From Curvularia sp. ZM96 (taxonomy: Eukaryota; Ascomycota; Dothideomycetes; Pleosporales; Pleosporaceae), in the NCBI GenBank assembly GCA_022457065.1, contig JAJGBQ010000007.1, positions 1,178,001-1,242,000 of the forward strand: DNA of 64,000 bases, in the 5' to 3' direction. A model generated the notes under the pieces. That model saw only the letters and a list, made by a program, of their open reading frames with translations, was not told the DNA's origin and made no database searches. Made by a program: the position numbers and the translations under genes. Below, piece by piece: positions 1 through 10,504 of this stretch (the stretch's first letter is position 1; each line of letters begins with the position of its first letter).

Positions 1-1257
1 CCAGAAGCTGCTCGGTGGCACCACGCAGCACAATGGTGCAGGCTCGTCCTGCCTTGGTGCCCGAGAACTTGATCAGCACATCCTCTCCAATAATGACCTC
101 CTCGACCAGATCGCAGTAACCGAGCTTGACGTTCTCAGGGTGGTCAAAAGTCGATGTAATCTCTCCGCCAGTGACGAGGGCCAGGCGCTCAATGCCGTCA
201 AAGTCGGCGTGCTCAATGGAGCAGATGCCGGCATCCGCAAAGAGCTGCTCGGGCCAGTTGTAGATGAGCTGTCGGTTGACAAAGCAGTTGATGCCGTGTG
301 CCTTGATGCGCTCCACCTTGGCCTTCATCTTCTCACGCTCGGCCTTCTCCAGCTCAGCCAGCTTGCCCGTTGAATCCACCTTGACTCTTGCCCCAAAGAT
401 CTTGATCTTGTCTGTGTCCATGGCCGTGTTGGCCACGAGAATCTTGGCGTTCTCTATCCTCTTGGGTTGGTTGACACCAAACTTCTTGTCCAGAATAAAT
501 CCCTCGTCCAAGTACGAGTCCTTGAGCTTTCCTCCAGCCTTCTTGATGATCTGAATATGTGTCAAGTCCGTCGAGCCTCCCAGCTTGAGGACAGCGTCTA
601 CGGCAAGTTTGGCAAACTGTGTGCGGTCTTGCGAGAGAACCTTGGAGCTCAGCGTTGTGCGGGCAATGGCCTCGAGATCTTTCCTGAACTCCTGCTCGTC
701 ATTGCTGTGATCCACGGCAATCTTCTCCAGCGCCTTCAGTGCCGCATGGCTCGCTATCCTGTATCCTTCAATGATCGTCTGGGGGTGGATCTTCTGGTCG
801 ACCAGCTTCTCAGCCTCCCGCAGCAGTTCGGCGGCAAGGACAGTGACTGAGGTTGTTCCGTCACCAACTTCGTCGTCTTGGACTTTTGAGATGTTGACCA
901 GTACTTTCGCGGCGGCGTTGTCGAGAGCAATCGCTTTGAGAATAGTGGCACCGTCGTTTGTGACCATAATCTCTCCAGTGGAACTTTCCGCACATGTGAG
1001 TTGAGGCGTACGCTGGGGGCGGGGCAATAATGCACACTTACGCAGACTGCAATATCTTGTCCATGCCCTTGGGGCCCAATGTGCTCTTCACCAGGTCTCC
1101 GACCGCAATAGCTCCTACGAAAGCTGAGAGGCGCGCATTCTCGCCCTTCTCCTCCGTTACGTCTTCCGCAAAGATCTGAGTGGGGTTGGACTGCAGGACT
1201 TGTCAGCGACCACGTTTGTGTTATGGTTTAGTCAAAGAATGTGAACAATCATACCAT
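1..1257 (-). CDS. CCT2: T-complex protein 1 subunit beta (CCT2), 5' part
   Basis: Beta subunit of the cytosolic group II chaperonin CCT/TRiC, which folds actin, tubulin and other clients. The model is complement(join(<1..983, 1042..1190, 1255..1257)), and the C-terminal part runs off the left edge. The N-terminus shows the family signatures GDLVKSTLGPKGMDKIL, VTNDGATILK and, in the ATPase site, QDDEVGDGTTSV. Sequence after the ATP site (KIHPQTIIEGYR) matches the beta subunit rather than other CCT subunits. The first exon is only the ATG: a 64-nt intron with donor GTATGA follows it directly, and reading resumes at codon SNPTQIF. A second intron (984-1041) splits an Ala codon. About 380 residues of an expected 520-530 are present. 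The identification is firm; the ATG-only exon rests on frame logic. Confidence 0.95.
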
Positions 1258-1559
1258 CTTGCTGTGATTTCTGGGCTACCAAAGAGGGGTATCTCAGAAG
1301 GTGTGGGGTTGTCGGCTGGGTGGTGCCTGGACGCGACTTTTTTCTAGTCTTGCCCGCGCTGGAGCTGTGTTTGCGGTGTTTGCGCGGAGCTTCCCCGGCC
1401 AATGGTTCCACCGGAGTCCGTGACCTCTTGAATGCCTCTCACTTTTGTTGCACAACACCAAACCACCGGGAAACCACCAGAAATTTGGTCGCGTAGCTCT
1501 GTACAGTCGCATATTCTCTAGGTAAGTCCCGAACTACGGTGCCACCACACCTGTGCAAA

Positions 1560-3230
1560 ATGTCGAAGCGGCCGGCCTCTGGGCCTCTCGAGGAGATACA
1601 CGACGCGCCATCGCCAGCGATGAAGCGCCCAAAAGTCGAGGATGAAGAGATGGAAGACTCTGAGACAAATGGCGCGACCGAAAATGGACATCTCATGGCT
1701 CCGCGAGCGCAAGATCGTGACAGGATAGACATTGTAGGCGCAGACGCCGAGGAGCACGAGGAGCTTCAAGAAGCTGGCGCATTAGACGACGAAGACGACA
1801 ATGAGCCCGCAATCGCCGCGCCGAAACGCCAGGCTGCCCCAGAAGCCGGATATACCGATCTCTACCTCGACACAATAAATCGCAAAGTCCTCGACTTCGA
1901 CTTCGAGAAGCTATGCTCCGTCACACTGTCCAACATCAACGTATACGCCTGCCTTGTATGTGGAAAATACTACCAGGGTCGAGGGCCAAAGTCGCAAGCA
2001 TATTTCCATGCGCTGGAAGAGGGACACCACGTATACGTCAACATGGAGACGAAGAAGGTCTATGTGCTACCAGAGGGTTATGAAGTGACGTCCAAGTCAC
2101 TAGATGACATCAAGTTCGTCGTAGACCCGCGCTTGAGCAAGGAGGAGGTCGCAAAGTTGGACAAGGAGCCCAAGGTCTCGTGGGACCTGTCCAATCGCGA
2201 GTACATACCAGGCTTTGTGGGTATGAACAACATCAAAGCAAATGACTACTTCAACGTCGTAATACAAGCACTCTCACACGTTGTCCCGCTCCGCAACTAC
2301 TTCATGCTTGAAGACCTGTCGAAGCGGCCACAACTTGCCCAGCGCTTCAGTACCCTCGTGCGGAAAATCTGGAACCCCCGAGCCTTCAAGACACACGTCT
2401 CACCCCACGAACTTCTCCAGGAGATCGCCCTGCGCTCCTCAAAACGCTTCACTTTGACAGATCAATCCGACCCCGTCGATTTCCTATCTTGGTTCCTCAA
2501 CAACCTGCACCTCGCCGTCGGTGGCTCTCGTACAAAACCGAATAGCAGCATCATCCAAAAAGTCTTCCAAGGCACCTTGAAAATCGAGCAACAAGAAATC
2601 ACCGCGCGCGCCGACGCAGGCGATCGTCTCCGCTTCGAAGACGCCGCCGTCCAAACAGAAATCACAAAGTTCCTCGTCCTAACCCTCGACCTCCCCGCCG
2701 CCCCCCTCTTCCAAGACGCCCTTGAGAAAAACATCATCCCACAAGTGCCCCTTGTAAACATTCTCTCGAAATACAACGGCGTCACTCCTCAGGAGAAATC
2801 AAAAAACCGCGTCCGATATCGTCTCCTCCACCCACTTCCCCCCTACCTCCTCTTCAACATCAAGCGCTTCTCGAAAAATAAATTCGTCTCTGAGCGCAAT
2901 CCAACCATCGTCACGTTCCCCGTGCACTCCCTCGACATGGCGCCGTACGTTGAACCCAATCCGGCTGAATACCCACCTGGAGAGCCTATCTGGTACGATC
3001 TCGTTGCCAACATCACGCACGAGGCGGTCAAGAAGAAGGACGATAGTGTTGAGGGTGAGCAGGAAAGTAAGATTTGGAGGGTGCAGGTTAAAGATCGAGC
3101 GAGAGATGAGTGGTATGGGATTCAGGATTTGTTTGTGGAGAAGGAGAGGGCTGAGACGCTGTTTACAAAGGAGGCGTATCTCATGGTTTGGGAGAGGAGG
3201 AGGGGGCAGAAGGGGAAGGGGAGGGCGTAG
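1560..3230 (+). CDS. SAD1: U4/U6.U5 tri-snRNP protein Sad1/USP39 family
   Basis: Pre-mRNA splicing factor of the Sad1/USP39 family, needed to keep the U4/U6.U5 tri-snRNP assembled. It is a single exon of 556 residues. The first ATG (1560) is followed by MSKRPASGP; an upstream in-frame GTG at 1539 is not needed. An acidic, low-complexity N-terminus (about 1-85) is followed by a UBP-type zinc finger with CLVCGKYYQGRG and a downstream H..EGHHV, then a ubiquitin-hydrolase fold. At the position of the USP catalytic Cys the sequence reads GMNNIKANDYFNVV, so the Cys is replaced, as is known for this family: it is a pseudo-deubiquitinase. It lies divergent from CCT2 with about 300 bp between the two start codons and convergent with Utp13. 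Confidence 0.93.
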   Translation: MSKRPASGPLEEIHDAPSPAMKRPKVEDEEMEDSETNGATENGHLMAPRAQDRDRIDIVGADAEEHEELQEAGALDDEDDNEPAIAAPKRQAAPEAGYTDLYLDTINRKVLDFDFEKLCSVTLSNINVYACLVCGKYYQGRGPKSQAYFHALEEGHHVYVNMETKKVYVLPEGYEVTSKSLDDIKFVVDPRLSKEEVAKLDKEPKVSWDLSNREYIPGFVGMNNIKANDYFNVVIQALSHVVPLRNYFMLEDLSKRPQLAQRFSTLVRKIWNPRAFKTHVSPHELLQEIALRSSKRFTLTDQSDPVDFLSWFLNNLHLAVGGSRTKPNSSIIQKVFQGTLKIEQQEITARADAGDRLRFEDAAVQTEITKFLVLTLDLPAAPLFQDALEKNIIPQVPLVNILSKYNGVTPQEKSKNRVRYRLLHPLPPYLLFNIKRFSKNKFVSERNPTIVTFPVHSLDMAPYVEPNPAEYPPGEPIWYDLVANITHEAVKKKDDSVEGEQESKIWRVQVKDRARDEWYGIQDLFVEKERAETLFTKEAYLMVWERRRGQKGKGRA

Positions 3231-3538
3231 TGTAAAGATAGAAGGGTTGTTCTGTTCATGAAAGACTGGGGTGAGAGAGGGAGAGGAGGCATAGAGTGGT
3301 GATACCTTTGTTTTGCTGTGTAAGAGATAGAGGTGTATTCCGTCTATATCATGTACGTAAGAGACTTGAAAGAAAGTAATATTCTCTTTCGTCTAACAAC
3401 CGATTCAATTTAAAATCAAATAACATAATTACTAAACAAAGGCATTCAAATCTCCACGCCACCATCAAATGAGTCTTTGGAAAAAAAATGGAACATGCAA
3501 TATTTTACTTATTTACGTAGCAACAATGACACCACCAC
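3231..3538. other. Intergenic, convergent 3' ends
   Basis: A 308-bp gap between the stops of the Sad1 and Utp13 genes. It is AT-rich toward the right with several AATAAA-like words, consistent with two opposing 3' UTRs. No gene is seen. Confidence 0.6.
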
Positions 3539-6306
3539 CTACTCAACCATAACAACATCCCTCTCCAGTCCCAGTCCCGCCGTCCCATTCGTAATAGCCG
3601 CCACCCCACCCGCAACCTCATCCATCTCCCTCAGCGTAAAATCCAACAGATAACTCTCATCCACCAGCTCCTCGACACGCTTGTAATGCCGCTCAGAGTA
3701 CACTTTGATCGCCTCTAGGACATCCTTCAAGCTGCCCTTTGCCGCGACTTTACCCTGCGGCCTGAGCGCCGCGAGGCGCGACGCAGGGTATGATTTGACG
3801 ACGGTGTGCAGGATGCGTTGTGCAATAGGGGCAGTGCGGACGTTTGTGTTCCAGTCGCGCAGGCGGAGGAGCAGCTTGTAGAGCTGTTCGTCGGCAAGAG
3901 AGGCCAGGACATCGTCGACGCTGGCGAGGCCGGAGAGGCTGTCTGGATCTGGGGTGTCTGTTTCTACGACGGATTTGAAGAGGGAGAAGAGGCGGGCGGG
4001 CTGGTCCATTTGCAGGGCGAGAACGATGGCGTCGCGGTAGTTGCCGGCGTAGGCGTAGTTTTGGAGCTTTTGGTCGAGTTCGATGCGCTCGGTTTCGGCC
4101 GTGGTGGCGGCTTCGAGGGTGGTGCTGGTCGTGTCGCGCCAGAAGGTGATGACGCTGTCTCCGCCTCCTGACACGAGAGCGCCGGTTTGGGGGTGGGCGA
4201 CGAGGGCCCAGACACGATCGGTGTGGTTGTCTAGTGTGGACATGGCTTCGCCGGAGATGGAGTCCCAGATCTTGACCAGTCCATCACCAGCTGCAGAGGC
4301 GACTTGCGGACCTCGCTTGTCTCGGGCGTCGACTGGGCGATAGGGAAGCCATGCGAGCTTCAGGACGCTGTTGGAATGACCCTCCAGGGTCAGGAGACAG
4401 CTGTAGTCTGCCAGACTCCAGATCTTAACCGTCTTGTCTCCACTGCCAGTCGCAATCAAGCCTTTATTGCCTGAATTTGGTGGCTGCGAGTCTTTTGGCG
4501 CAAATTTCACGCTCCAAACACCACGACGATGACCTCGAAGAACACCAATAGCCTCTCCTTCGGCAGCCGAGTATATTTTGACTGTGCGGTCCTGTGAAGC
4601 AGAAGCGAAGAGGGTGCCAGAAGGGTCAATGTCGATTGCATTGATATCCTTATCGTGCGCTTTGCGGGTATACTTTGCACGTATCTTCCCCTTCATTTCC
4701 TTGGTGGTGTCCCATCGCTTGACAGTCCGGTCTTGTGATCCTGTTACAATGTATGCTGGAGGATGTGATAGCGGGTCTGTGAATGCAGCTGACGATTCTT
4801 GGGGTACTGTGTGTGGTAGCGCAATGGCTCCCAGCGATTCGGCGTGACCAGTGAGAACTGCGGCGCAGGTGTATGATCCGTTTTCGGGATCTAGTCGCCA
4901 TAAGCGGGCTGTGTTGTCTTTTGCACCAGTAACGAGCCAATGCCCTGACCAGTCGACGTCCAGACAGATTACAATGTCTTCATGACCTTGCAGCAGCCCC
5001 ACATCTGCACCAAAGTATCTTCCCTCTGTTGCGTCGTCTCCGTCTGACTCGTTCAGCGTGATGATCCGAATATCTTCAGAATTAGTGTTTAATGCCAGCA
5101 GCGACTTGTCCCTACCAACGTATGCCATGTCGATGACTTCGTCATGGGTTCCAGAGACACGTCGAAAGACTGGCAAAGGATCAATTGTCTCCTCCACAAC
5201 AAGCGACTCAACTGGCTTCAGAGAGTGGAAGTTGAGTACCTGGTCGGCATGCACGGAAACCAGGTAGGGTAACGATGGGTAGTAGAGGATGTTGACAATC
5301 TCATCCGTCTCAGTCCCGGGCTCTTGCTCTGATGTGAGTTCCCGTCCGCTCGATGTTGACCAAAGTCGCACGCAGCCGTTCTCTCCACCAGAGTACAGAA
5401 TCTTCCCACCTGCGACAAAACCGGCGCTCTCGACTCCCTCAAGCGCAGCAAAAGTACGTTGGGGCTTCCACTTTTGCGAGTCCCACACAATCATAGTCTT
5501 GTCTCTGCTTCCAGAAAGAAGTAGCTTTTCCTGCGGCGAATATTGCAACGACCGGACAACAGAAACATGCGAATCCAATACGGCCGCGCTCTTCCTCTTG
5601 TGTAGATCCCATACTCTTACTTTGCCATCCTCAGCACCCGAGGCCAGCCGGAACTGGATTTGGCTCTCGCCGTGAGCTTGATCCTCCTCAGTGCCTTCTT
5701 GTCTTGACTTCCTCTTCCTCTTCTTGTTGTTCTCAGATGCATCCTCTCGCTCAGCTACCTCAACCTCGAAGAAATGCAGCGCCGATACAACACCGCCGTG
5801 GCCATGGAAGGTGTGAGTGGTGTAGCCGCCCCGAATATCCCAAACTTTGACAACGCCATCTGCGCCTCCGGTTCCGAGCAGAGTTCCAGTGCGGTCTGTG
5901 GCTAAGGTAACAACAGGGGATGTGTGCGGTCGCAGGGTACGGACAAGCTCGAGCTCGATAGAATCATCTCCGCTCTCAGCAGGATTGAGGGAGAACAGGC
6001 GCATGGACAGCGATCGCGAGCATACTATAAGATGCGACGCCGACGGCGTTACTTGGGGGGATTAGCAACTGTCGCTATAGCGAAGGCGCATCACTTACAT
6101 GTCAATGCTGTGATCGCCTCTCCGTCACCTTCAACTCTTCCCAGCTCTTGTCCATTGGTGAGGTTGGTAATGAGGACATCTTCACCCAAGCTCGCAGCTA
6201 GAATGCGCCCGTCCTCGCTCAATGCCAGGCTGCCTCCCGAGTAGATGGGCTGCAAGGTACGGTCGACATCATACGTAGTCTTGACAGCAGTTCTTTGCGC
6301 CGCCAT
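3539..6306 (-). CDS. UTP13: U3 snoRNP WD40 protein Utp13 (TBL3)
   Basis: WD-repeat subunit of the UtpB complex of the SSU processome, acting in 18S rRNA maturation in the nucleolus. The model is complement(join(3539..6051, 6099..6306)), 906 residues. The 47-nt intron (6052-6098) has donor GTAAGT and joins ...AITAL to TLTPSASHLIVCSRS, restoring the first beta-propeller repeats. Many WD40 units with GH..V/I and WD/WR ends are visible through about residue 690. The C-terminal helical Utp13 domain follows with the signature YAYAGNYRDAIVLALQMDQP. The length matches the family (about 815-930). It starts 281 bp from the divergently transcribed gene at 6587, so the two probably share a promoter region. 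Confidence 0.93.
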
Positions 6307-6483
6307 GTTGTTGGTGTTGCGGGAACGGTAGGCGTCTAGAATCTGCGAGGTCGAGGGCGAGGCATGTCGCGAAACTTTGGAAGGGAAAAAAGTTTATCGA
6401 TAAGATCCCACTCAACCACGCGCTGACGTTTGGCGCAAGCGCGTCTGTCTCTCGACTACTCGGCCACCAACGACGATACTGGC

Positions 6484-6558
6484 CATGCACTCACGACCCA
6501 ACATGTTCCCTAGATTGTATCCTACGGAAGCGAATGTTGCGTTTACTTGTCGCACTTA
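6484..6558 (+). other. Upstream ORF before the 6587 gene
   Basis: A 24-codon ATG ORF ending in TAA, about 30 bp upstream of the proposed start of the gene at 6587. It lies in the 281-bp space shared with Utp13. Whether it is in the transcript is unknown. If it is, it could dampen translation of the downstream gene. It may also be chance. Confidence 0.25.
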
Positions 6559-6586
6559 ATAACGGTCAATCACGTTTCTTCACACC

Positions 6587-8610
6587 ATGGGCCGGCAAGC
6601 ATACCTAGACAAGATCGCATTTGTACAGACCCCACCAGAACGTCCCGCACGAGACATGTCTGATAAGTACAACAGGGTCGATCTGCTTTCGAGCCTACGT
6701 CGTCTGCCTCAGAGTCAGCAGAATACATTCAGCTCGAATCAGCCCAATCTGAGATCCCCTCACGATACTATGAGGCTACCGCGAACAACTACATTCAGCT
6801 ATACGATGAGCGCGGAAACCCCATCAACCCGCGCTCTCACCAGTATGGCAAGAAGCTTAGAGGCGCACAGAACGACGTGCTTGCGTCGGTAGGAGTGGTG
6901 GAGAGAAGGCGCTCGCCCGCCGAAGGACTCCCAGGTTCCAGCCAAGAGCGCTTTCAAATACTCGAGGCTGAGGATACCATGGGAAATGCCATTGCTTTGG
7001 CAACCACACTCGCAGAGAACATTTGCACATGGTGGATAGGGTCTATTAGAGACAGGATACTGGTGCGTTGTCCTGCTTTAGTTTTGGGCAGCAAACTGCT
7101 AACGCCCGCTCACAGACATTTCGTTATCATCCTGGGTTGTCTTTCAGTCATATCCTTAGGTCCGAATGTGCCCATTCTGGACACTCGATCATATACGAAG
7201 GCTTTGCCCCTCAGCTATTTGCGAGCGTGAATATCCAAACTGCCGTGTACAGCATGCTGATGTATCAGCCAATTGAACGTTTGCTCTATGCAACACGCGC
7301 AAGTGCAAGAACTCGAAACTTCTTCCGTCGGACGAAGAAACTGCTAAGATCAAGGTTTGACCCATAGGTCTCCAACCAGATAAATGCTTACCCAAAATAG
7401 CTTCCGCCTGGGCCTTGACGTTATCTGCTATCCATTCTACTATCACGCGGTTCTGCAACGCCTGGGCCTAGTGGCTGCTCGACCACTTCTTCCGTCATGG
7501 CGCACTCTTATTCCTTTTGTCGGAGCATCACCACTGCTGCCGCTATCCTTGCACTATAGTGTATCAAACTCCCTCGCGGATTGTGTGAGAGGTGTCCTGA
7601 CTTCGCCTGCCGTCCTTCTGTGCGCCCACCACGCAATGGAGCGCTGGGTTTATGCCTGCGTGTACGAAGCTGTCGAGACATCCATTATTCGCCCCAACAA
7701 ACCTGATACGCCCAGCCGGGATCCCAATGTAAAAGACCGTGCTATGACTATGCTCGGCATACGAAGGGAGTCACCTACGCTGATCCGGAATGGCATCCAC
7801 AAGGTACTGTCCATGCTCGGATGGGCTTCGCCACTCATAGCCCAGAGCACAGTGCAAAAACAAAGCATAACCGTCGAGTCCACACTAGATCAAAGCGATG
7901 GCCAGACGATAGATGTTGGTGGCACGCGGGTTACCAACGCTACCCCACTAAACCTACCCGTATTCCAAACCTCGGATGAGCCTGCAAGCGAGCCGACTGA
8001 GGTGGATGTGATTACCATCCCGATTGGTGCAGTAGAGGAGCTGATGCGTTCTACAACCCCACCAGCCTCGACCACCGGACCAGAAGACGATGAGAATGAC
8101 CCTCGAATTCGGATCACGTCCCGTGAAGGCATTGTCGAAATGGAAGTTCGCCTTCCCCCAAGGACACTGTCGACTCACACCGAGATTGAAGAAGCCTTTG
8201 GCTCGTCACGAGAGGGCAGGACCGGTGAATCGCTGCGTGCAGCTCACTCGGCGGAGGAAAAGACTGCATACCACCGTGTCACGCAATTGTCGTGTGAGCC
8301 TGCCCAGATGATCAGCGCAATGGTACGCGCTCAGCTTGTGGGCCTCGTCATGCTTCCCGGTCGCATGGTGATTCTACGTATGATAGCCTCGCACTATTTG
8401 GCGAGCCAAGGACGGCACAGAGGCCCGCACCGTCTCGTCAATTCACTAGACCTGTCCGGGGAGCTGGACTGGGCTGGGATTGGTACTCAGTTGTCGCGGG
8501 TAGCACTCTGTGGCGTATTGGAAGTAGCTCTTGATCTTGGTCTGTGGCAGTTGCAATACCTCGCCATCACCAAAGTTGGAACGAAACTGTTTGGATGGGG
8601 TATGCTATAG
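6587..8610 (+). CDS. Fungal membrane protein of unknown function
   Basis: I do not recognise this protein. The model is join(6587..6622, 6676..7062, 7116..7354, 7401..8610), 623 residues. Introns 1 and 2 have donors GTACAG and GTGCGT; intron 3 has a weak donor (GTTTGA) but is needed to bypass a TAG at 7363 and closes the frame exactly. The N-terminus (1-130) is polar with a NYIQLYDERGNPINPRSHQYG block. Hydrophobic segments follow at roughly 125-270 and at the C-terminus (about 530-610). Between them is a Ser/Thr/Pro- and acid-rich disordered linker. A short piece, IIYEGFAPQLFASVNIQTA, is loosely reminiscent of mitochondrial carrier repeats (Ugo1-like proteins), but this is not enough for a call. 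It is probably a conserved hypothetical integral membrane protein, perhaps of an organelle. Confidence 0.7.
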
Positions 8611-10504
8611 ACGAGCCCGTCGGCTTGCAAAGGGTCGGTACCAGTGACATGGCCGTAGACGATGCGATTTCGAGTTCGACCGGATTATTTTGGTACCTGT
8701 GTCATGACAGTCGGCAGCAGCCGATGCAGTGGCCTCTAGGTGGCACCTTTGCGCGTTTCACGAGTAACCAGATGCAGATGCCGACGTCGATAAAGTTCCG
8801 AAGAGAGCACAGTGACGACCTCTCCACGGTTTGAGTGGAACAGAGGCCTCGGTTTGATCCTAGCGATGAGCCAGGCCACTCCACCCAGCGTTTCTGGGCG
8901 ATGGAAACCCACCTCGTGTTGCGATCGTGGCTGATCATGCAGAGATGCGAGGGCACCGGCGAGATGCTGTCACGTGTATGATAACGATGACATTCATTGC
9001 TCGCGCCTTTGGCGCGACGAGCGTCCAAGGTAAGAGGATAGCATTGGCGCCGGCATTTACAATCCAAGGCATTGTTTTTACGACGGGCATGCAGGGGAGC
9101 GGTTGTGATTGGACGAGTTAGATTACGGAGAAGCCGTTGGGATCAACCTGGACTCTGTGATACGGAGATTGCGAACCACGGCAGCAGACAGCGCAACAAC
9201 GCGCAGCCGGGACCGAGAGCCGAAGTATCGTAAAGGGCATAAACGTGTTGACAAAAAGCGTGGGCGGCATGAGCAGGTCGTGGCAGGAAAGGATCAGCGG
9301 GCGATGGCGTCCCAGCCGTGTTTGCTGCGAATGCCGTTGATGTAGGGCGTCGCTGGGGAAACGCCAACCGTACCAGGAGGACGGGGCGGGTAAGCTGAGT
9401 CGATGTCTGCACAGGGCGAGGGGGCTGTTTGGATAGATATAGCGGTAGCACTATAATACACAAGTACACAGGCACACGAGGCTGTTTTGCATGAAGGCGG
9501 AGCGTCGAGTGATAGGCGAGCTGGCTGGACAGGGCACCGGACTAGGGCTGGAGCAAGGGTCCGCCGCCGACGGATGGGCGTGTGTGGGTGCGGATAGGTG
9601 CGCTTGGACGGAGGTTGGCGTAAGGCCTAACGTCTTTAGTAGGCACAGCCAACTGGCTTCAACCCTCCCCAAAGCAGCTGGCCATGACGATGCATGCGCC
9701 CGCGGGGAGCCCCTTTTTGCCAGCACCGCAGACGCAGGGCGGGCGAGGGCTTGGCTGTGCCTGCCGGCGTGGACGCGCAGCATACGAAGTCGCAACCCGC
9801 GCACGAGGCAGGCGCGGCCAGGCGCCCCTTCGCTCACCCACGCGTTCCTGCTGTTGACGGAGTTTTCCCAGTCGCTCCTTCTTCGGGCCCCTGCACCCAC
9901 GCTCCAGGGGACACCACGCTTGGGCTTCTCGGCGTCCAACCGACCATTCACCAACGCTCCTTTTTCCCCACCACGCTGGGCCCGTCGCCGCAGGCCTGCG
10001 AAAGAGAGAGCGAGGCCTCGCAGACCCTGAGTCCTGTCTTCTCACCATCCTCGCTGCCGCCGCTGTCGTTGCTTGCAACACGTCCCCACGCGCCCACTCC
10101 CGTTTGCCGCGTGCACCACACGTTCGAAATCTTTCTCCAGACGCCCGCCAGCCGGCACTTCCCCACGGCCACGACCTCTGCCTCTGCCACGGCCACGCAG
10201 ACGCCCTCGACCGCCTCCGCTGCCGACCACTTGCGCTTGCGGCCCTGCCAGTCTGCTAGTCTGCCTGACGCCGGCCCCGTCCCCAACTCAACCCTCTGAC
10301 GCAGCCCACGTCTGCCCTGCCGCGGCCTCGAGTACGACGCCCCTCCGACGCTGGCGACCATAAGAGGTGCCTGACGGACATGTCTACAGTGGCGTAGCTG
10401 GACTACCTGGAAAAACAAAGGCGACCGCGCGCCAGCAGTGCAGCGCCAGCTCCTGCCGCTCAAGCTGCATTAGCACTCCTCCACACGCGGCTCGCTCCAT
10501 CATC
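8611..10504. other. Long intergenic/5' leader region of the kinesin gene
   Basis: About 1.9 kb without a convincing gene. The right half (9480-10500) is markedly GC- and C-rich on the plus strand, which opens several overlapping frames of 140-200 codons on both strands. None has a recognisable domain or a consistent intron structure. The most likely content is the promoter and a long C-rich 5' leader of the kinesin gene. Confidence 0.55.

Noticed and set aside
1539..1559. Seven-codon upstream extension of Sad1 from a GTG
   Set aside because: Not an ATG; the ATG at 1560 gives a normal N-terminus.
9491..10463. Several overlapping 140-200-codon frames on both strands
   Set aside because: Result of GC-rich, C-biased composition. 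They have no recognisable domain, start context or coherent splicing.
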